A DNA stretch of 7,494 nucleotides from Burkholderiales bacterium (GTDB lineage: Bacteria; Pseudomonadota; Gammaproteobacteria; Burkholderiales; Casimicrobiaceae): contig JANXNO010000433.1 of NCBI GenBank assembly GCA_025354075.1, positions 1-7,494 on the forward strand, written 5' to 3'. A program made the translations under genes and the position numbers. The first letter of the stretch is position 1; the number at the start of each line of letters is the position of its first letter. Positions 5,539 through 7,494 of this stretch are shown piece by piece. Below the pieces are notes generated by a model, which was not told where the DNA came from, did not search any database, and saw only the letters and a program-made list of their open reading frames with translations.

Positions 5539-6633
5539 ATGCCTGAAGCCATCCTGATTCCCGCTACCCACTCTGCCGTCGCGCCTGACGCAGCGATGCC
5601 GCACCGCAAAGTCATCCGCGCCTGGTTGATCCCGTTGTCGACACGCGTCACGCTGTATCCGCTGTTGCTGCTGATCTTCGACTATGTGGTGCTGCTCGCC
5701 GCACTTGCGGGCACCGTGCTGTTTGCGCATTGGCTCGCCAAGCTCGCCTGTGGCGTGGCTGCGGGCTTCATGATGGGTCGCGCCTTCATCATCGGCCATG
5801 ATGCCTGCCACCAAAGCCTCACGCCGCACCGCCGCCTCAACAAGTGGCTCGGGCGCATCGCGTTTTTGCCATCACTCACGCCATACAGTTTGTGGGACGT
5901 CGGGCACAACGTGGTGCATCACGGTTACACCAATTTGAAGGGCTTCGACTTCGTCTGGGCACCGCACACCCAGCGCGAATTCAGCGAGCTCACCAGCACG
6001 CGACGCGCGCTCGACCGCGTTTATCGCAGCGGCTGGGCACCGGGTCTGTATTACATGATCGAAGTGTGGTGGCTGCGCATGATCTATCCGAGCCGCCGCT
6101 ACATGCCGACGCGGCGCACGGTGTTCCTGCTCGACAATCTGCTGGTCACGGCCTACGCCGCGTTGTGGATAGGCGCGCTGTGGTTTGTCGCCGCAGCAAC
6201 CGGCCAGTCGGTCGCGCTGATCCTGCTGATGGGCTTTGCAGTGCCGTTTTTGTTCTGGTGCGCGATGATCGGCTTCGTCGTGTACGTGCATCACACGCAC
6301 ACGTCCGTGTCATGGCACGCCGAGCGCAGCGCGTGGAGCAAGGCGCAGCCGTTTGTGTCGACCACCGTACACCTCACCTTTGCGCTGCGCATCGGAAGCG
6401 TGCTGCATCACATCATGGAGCACACCGCCCATCACGTCGACATGAGCGTGCCACTGTACCGCCTGCGTCAGGCGCAGGCGAAGCTTGAGGAGATGCTGCC
6501 GGGCCGCATCATCATCCAGAAATTTTCATGGCGCTGGTATTTCGACACTGCGCGCAAATGCAAGCTCTACGACTTTAACGCGCACTGCTGGACCGACTAC
6601 AAAGGCCGGCCCACGAGTGTTGCGGCGGCGTAG
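5539..6633 (+). CDS. Membrane fatty acid desaturase (COG3239/DesA-like, di-iron)
   Basis: Integral membrane, oxygen-dependent acyl desaturase, 364 residues. The three histidine boxes expected for the di-iron centre are present: HDACH (87-91), HNVVHH (123-128) and HTAHH within EHTAHHVD (295-299); VHHTH at 250-254 adds further histidines. Hydrophobic segments flank them (about 40-64, 68-83, 196-220, 224-250). This order and spacing match the FA_desaturase superfamily, branch of acyl-lipid delta-12/omega-6-type enzymes; positional specificity cannot be read from sequence alone. There is no clear Shine-Dalgarno before the ATG at 5539. Met20 (5596) is an alternative start but also lacks one. The gene lies downstream of an FNR/ANR box, suggesting control by oxygen, its co-substrate. 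It is followed by a REPIN and a convergent gene. Confidence 0.9.
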   Translation: MPEAILIPATHSAVAPDAAMPHRKVIRAWLIPLSTRVTLYPLLLLIFDYVVLLAALAGTVLFAHWLAKLACGVAAGFMMGRAFIIGHDACHQSLTPHRRLNKWLGRIAFLPSLTPYSLWDVGHNVVHHGYTNLKGFDFVWAPHTQREFSELTSTRRALDRVYRSGWAPGLYYMIEVWWLRMIYPSRRYMPTRRTVFLLDNLLVTAYAALWIGALWFVAAATGQSVALILLMGFAVPFLFWCAMIGFVVYVHHTHTSVSWHAERSAWSKAQPFVSTTVHLTFALRIGSVLHHIMEHTAHHVDMSVPLYRLRQAQAKLEEMLPGRIIIQKFSWRWYFDTARKCKLYDFNAHCWTDYKGRPTSVAAA

Positions 6634-6653
6634 CGTGCCCTCCTGCGCCCCAA

Positions 6654-6714
6654 TGTAGGAGCGGCTCCGCCGCGACCCACCAACACGATGCGGGTCGGCA
6701 GAGCCGCTCCAACA
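6654..6714. repeat. REPIN-like inverted pair of REP elements, copy B
   Basis: Two inverted arms (6654-6678 and 6692-6714) start TGTAGGAGCGGCTC and TGTTGGAGCGGCTC, each read from its outer end. GGAGCGGCTC (6658-6667) pairs perfectly with GAGCCGCTCC (6701-6710). After one mismatch, GCCG pairs with CGGC and ACCC with GGGT, leaving a CG bulge and a 13-nt loop. The left arm also has its own hairpin, GCGGC-TCC-GCCGC (6661-6673). It lies in the 92-bp gap between convergent genes, the usual home for such repeats, where its long stem could also act as a bidirectional transcript end or 3' stabiliser. Confidence 0.85.
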
Positions 6715-6725
6715 AAAGCCAGACG

Positions 6726-7494
6726 CTACTTCCGCTTCGCGTAATCCTGCGCGGTTTGCCAGGCAACCGTCTGCAAATATTTCGCCGTCGCCGCGTCAAG
6801 CCCGGCAGTGTACGTATTGCCTTCCGGGTTAACACCGTAGAGCGACGCCAGCACCGTGCACGCGCCAAGATAGGTGCCCGCGAGCGTCGGATGCCGCTTG
6901 TCAGCGACATACAGATTGATGTCTGGCCGCTCTTTCACCACACGGGCAAACGACAGACCGGCAGGCACCACCTGAGCGTTGTTGAGGCGACCCGCATTGG
7001 TGTATTCCGCCGCCAGCTGCTCAGTCATTTCCGGCTTGTCGGCATACGCCCATGACATGAAGAAGGCAGGGCGTGCGCCGTACTTGCGCGCGGTATCGCT
7101 GTTCTTTTTTGCGTGCTCATAAAACACGGAACGCAGTTGCGGATGGATCGGGCACTGGCTGCAATCCATGATCAACACCACGTCAAACGGCTTGGTAAAT
7201 GTGTTGAATACCACTTCGTTTTTTTCATTGAACGAATACGAGCCGACACCGTTAGGTTTGAAATGCGCCTCAAGGTCATGCCAGTTGATGCCAGAACCGC
7301 TGATGGTCGCTGACACGCCACGATGCCCCGTTTTGTCAGCCATCGTCGAGCCACGAATCAACTGCCCCACATGACCATGCATGCTGTTGTTGTAATAGAA
7401 AAAACTATTGCCGACCCAGAGCACAGCTTTAGTCTCTTCAGGCCCGGCCGCCGCCTTCTGCATCACAGGCGGCGGCGACGCGCAAGCGCTCAAT
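6726..7494 (-). CDS. SGNH/GDSL-hydrolase-like lipoprotein, 5' end cut by window
   Basis: At least 255 residues are visible and the N-terminus continues past the right edge. The first visible residues read L-S-A-C-A-S, a lipobox, so the missing part is probably just the signal peptide's n- and h-regions and the TTG at 7493 is an internal Leu rather than a start. SGNH blocks: VLWVGNSFFYYNNS (24-37) with GNS replacing GDS and Ser30 as candidate nucleophile; SGSG (65-68) as the block II glycine; DVVLIMDCSQ (104-113) in the block III region; and DKRHPTLAGTYLGA (198-211), whose D198/H201 form the DxxH pair of block V. The pattern recalls DUF4886-type SGNH proteins. The substrate is unknown; an acyl or acetyl ester in the envelope is a guess. 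It ends AKRK and then TAG, 12 bp from the REPIN. Confidence 0.75.
   Translation of the reverse strand, partial: LSACASPPPVMQKAAAGPEETKAVLWVGNSFFYYNNSMHGHVGQLIRGSTMADKTGHRGVSATISGSGINWHDLEAHFKPNGVGSYSFNEKNEVVFNTFTKPFDVVLIMDCSQCPIHPQLRSVFYEHAKKNSDTARKYGARPAFFMSWAYADKPEMTEQLAAEYTNAGRLNNAQVVPAGLSFARVVKERPDINLYVADKRHPTLAGTYLGACTVLASLYGVNPEGNTYTAGLDAATAKYLQTVAWQTAQDYAKRK

Noticed and set aside
5844..6488. 214-codon plus-strand frame inside the desaturase
   Set aside because: It is an Arg/His/Ala-rich shadow frame; the overlapping frame has all three desaturase histidine boxes.
1..7494. CRISPR array, tRNA or rRNA genes, transposase or phage genes
   Set aside because: No regularly spaced repeats, no cloverleaf or rRNA signature, and no integrase or transposase motifs were seen on either strand; the only mobile-type signal is the REPIN pair.

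Overview
The window looks like a chromosomal segment of a moderately GC-rich Gram-negative bacterium, most likely a beta- or gammaproteobacterium. The reasons are two lipoprotein signal peptides (LLTGC and LSAC lipoboxes), a periplasmic ClpP-fold-like protein, a DdlA-type D-Ala-D-Ala ligase, a COG3239-type membrane fatty acid desaturase, an FNR/ANR-type operator and two copies of a GTAGGAGCGG-type REP/REPIN repeat. I cannot assign a genus from the sequence alone. I see no phage, transposase, CRISPR, rRNA or tRNA genes.

Layout. Positions 1-863 (minus) hold the N-terminal three quarters of nagA (N-acetylglucosamine-6-phosphate deacetylase), cut by the window edge. A 148-bp divergent gap with a perfect 8-bp dyad follows. 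Then comes a plus-strand pair: a fused SpmA-SpmB nucleoside-recognition-domain membrane protein (1012-2250) and, 1 nt after its stop, an exported ClpP/COG3904-like protein (2252-3289). An AT-rich gap (3290-3461) separates these from a minus-strand YHS-domain lipoprotein (3462-4124). A 152-bp divergent gap, largely filled by a REPIN-like inverted repeat pair, leads into ddl (4277-5299, plus). The next gap (5300-5538) carries a perfect FNR/ANR box (TTGAT-GCGC-ATCAA) ahead of a fatty acid desaturase (5539-6633, plus). A second, better preserved REPIN lies in the short gap before a convergent minus-strand SGNH-hydrolase-like lipoprotein (6726-7494), whose signal peptide runs off the right edge.

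How the genes relate. Several products act on or in the cell envelope (amino-sugar recycling, D-Ala-D-Ala supply, membrane lipid unsaturation, exported and lipid-anchored proteins). Apart from the tightly spaced SpmAB/ClpP-like pair, however, nothing shows them to be one operon or system. The most testable regulatory signals are the FNR-type box before the oxygen-dependent desaturase and the TACAAT element placed exactly where it would give a leaderless ddl mRNA. I do not see convincing evidence of a wholly new defence or mobile system.
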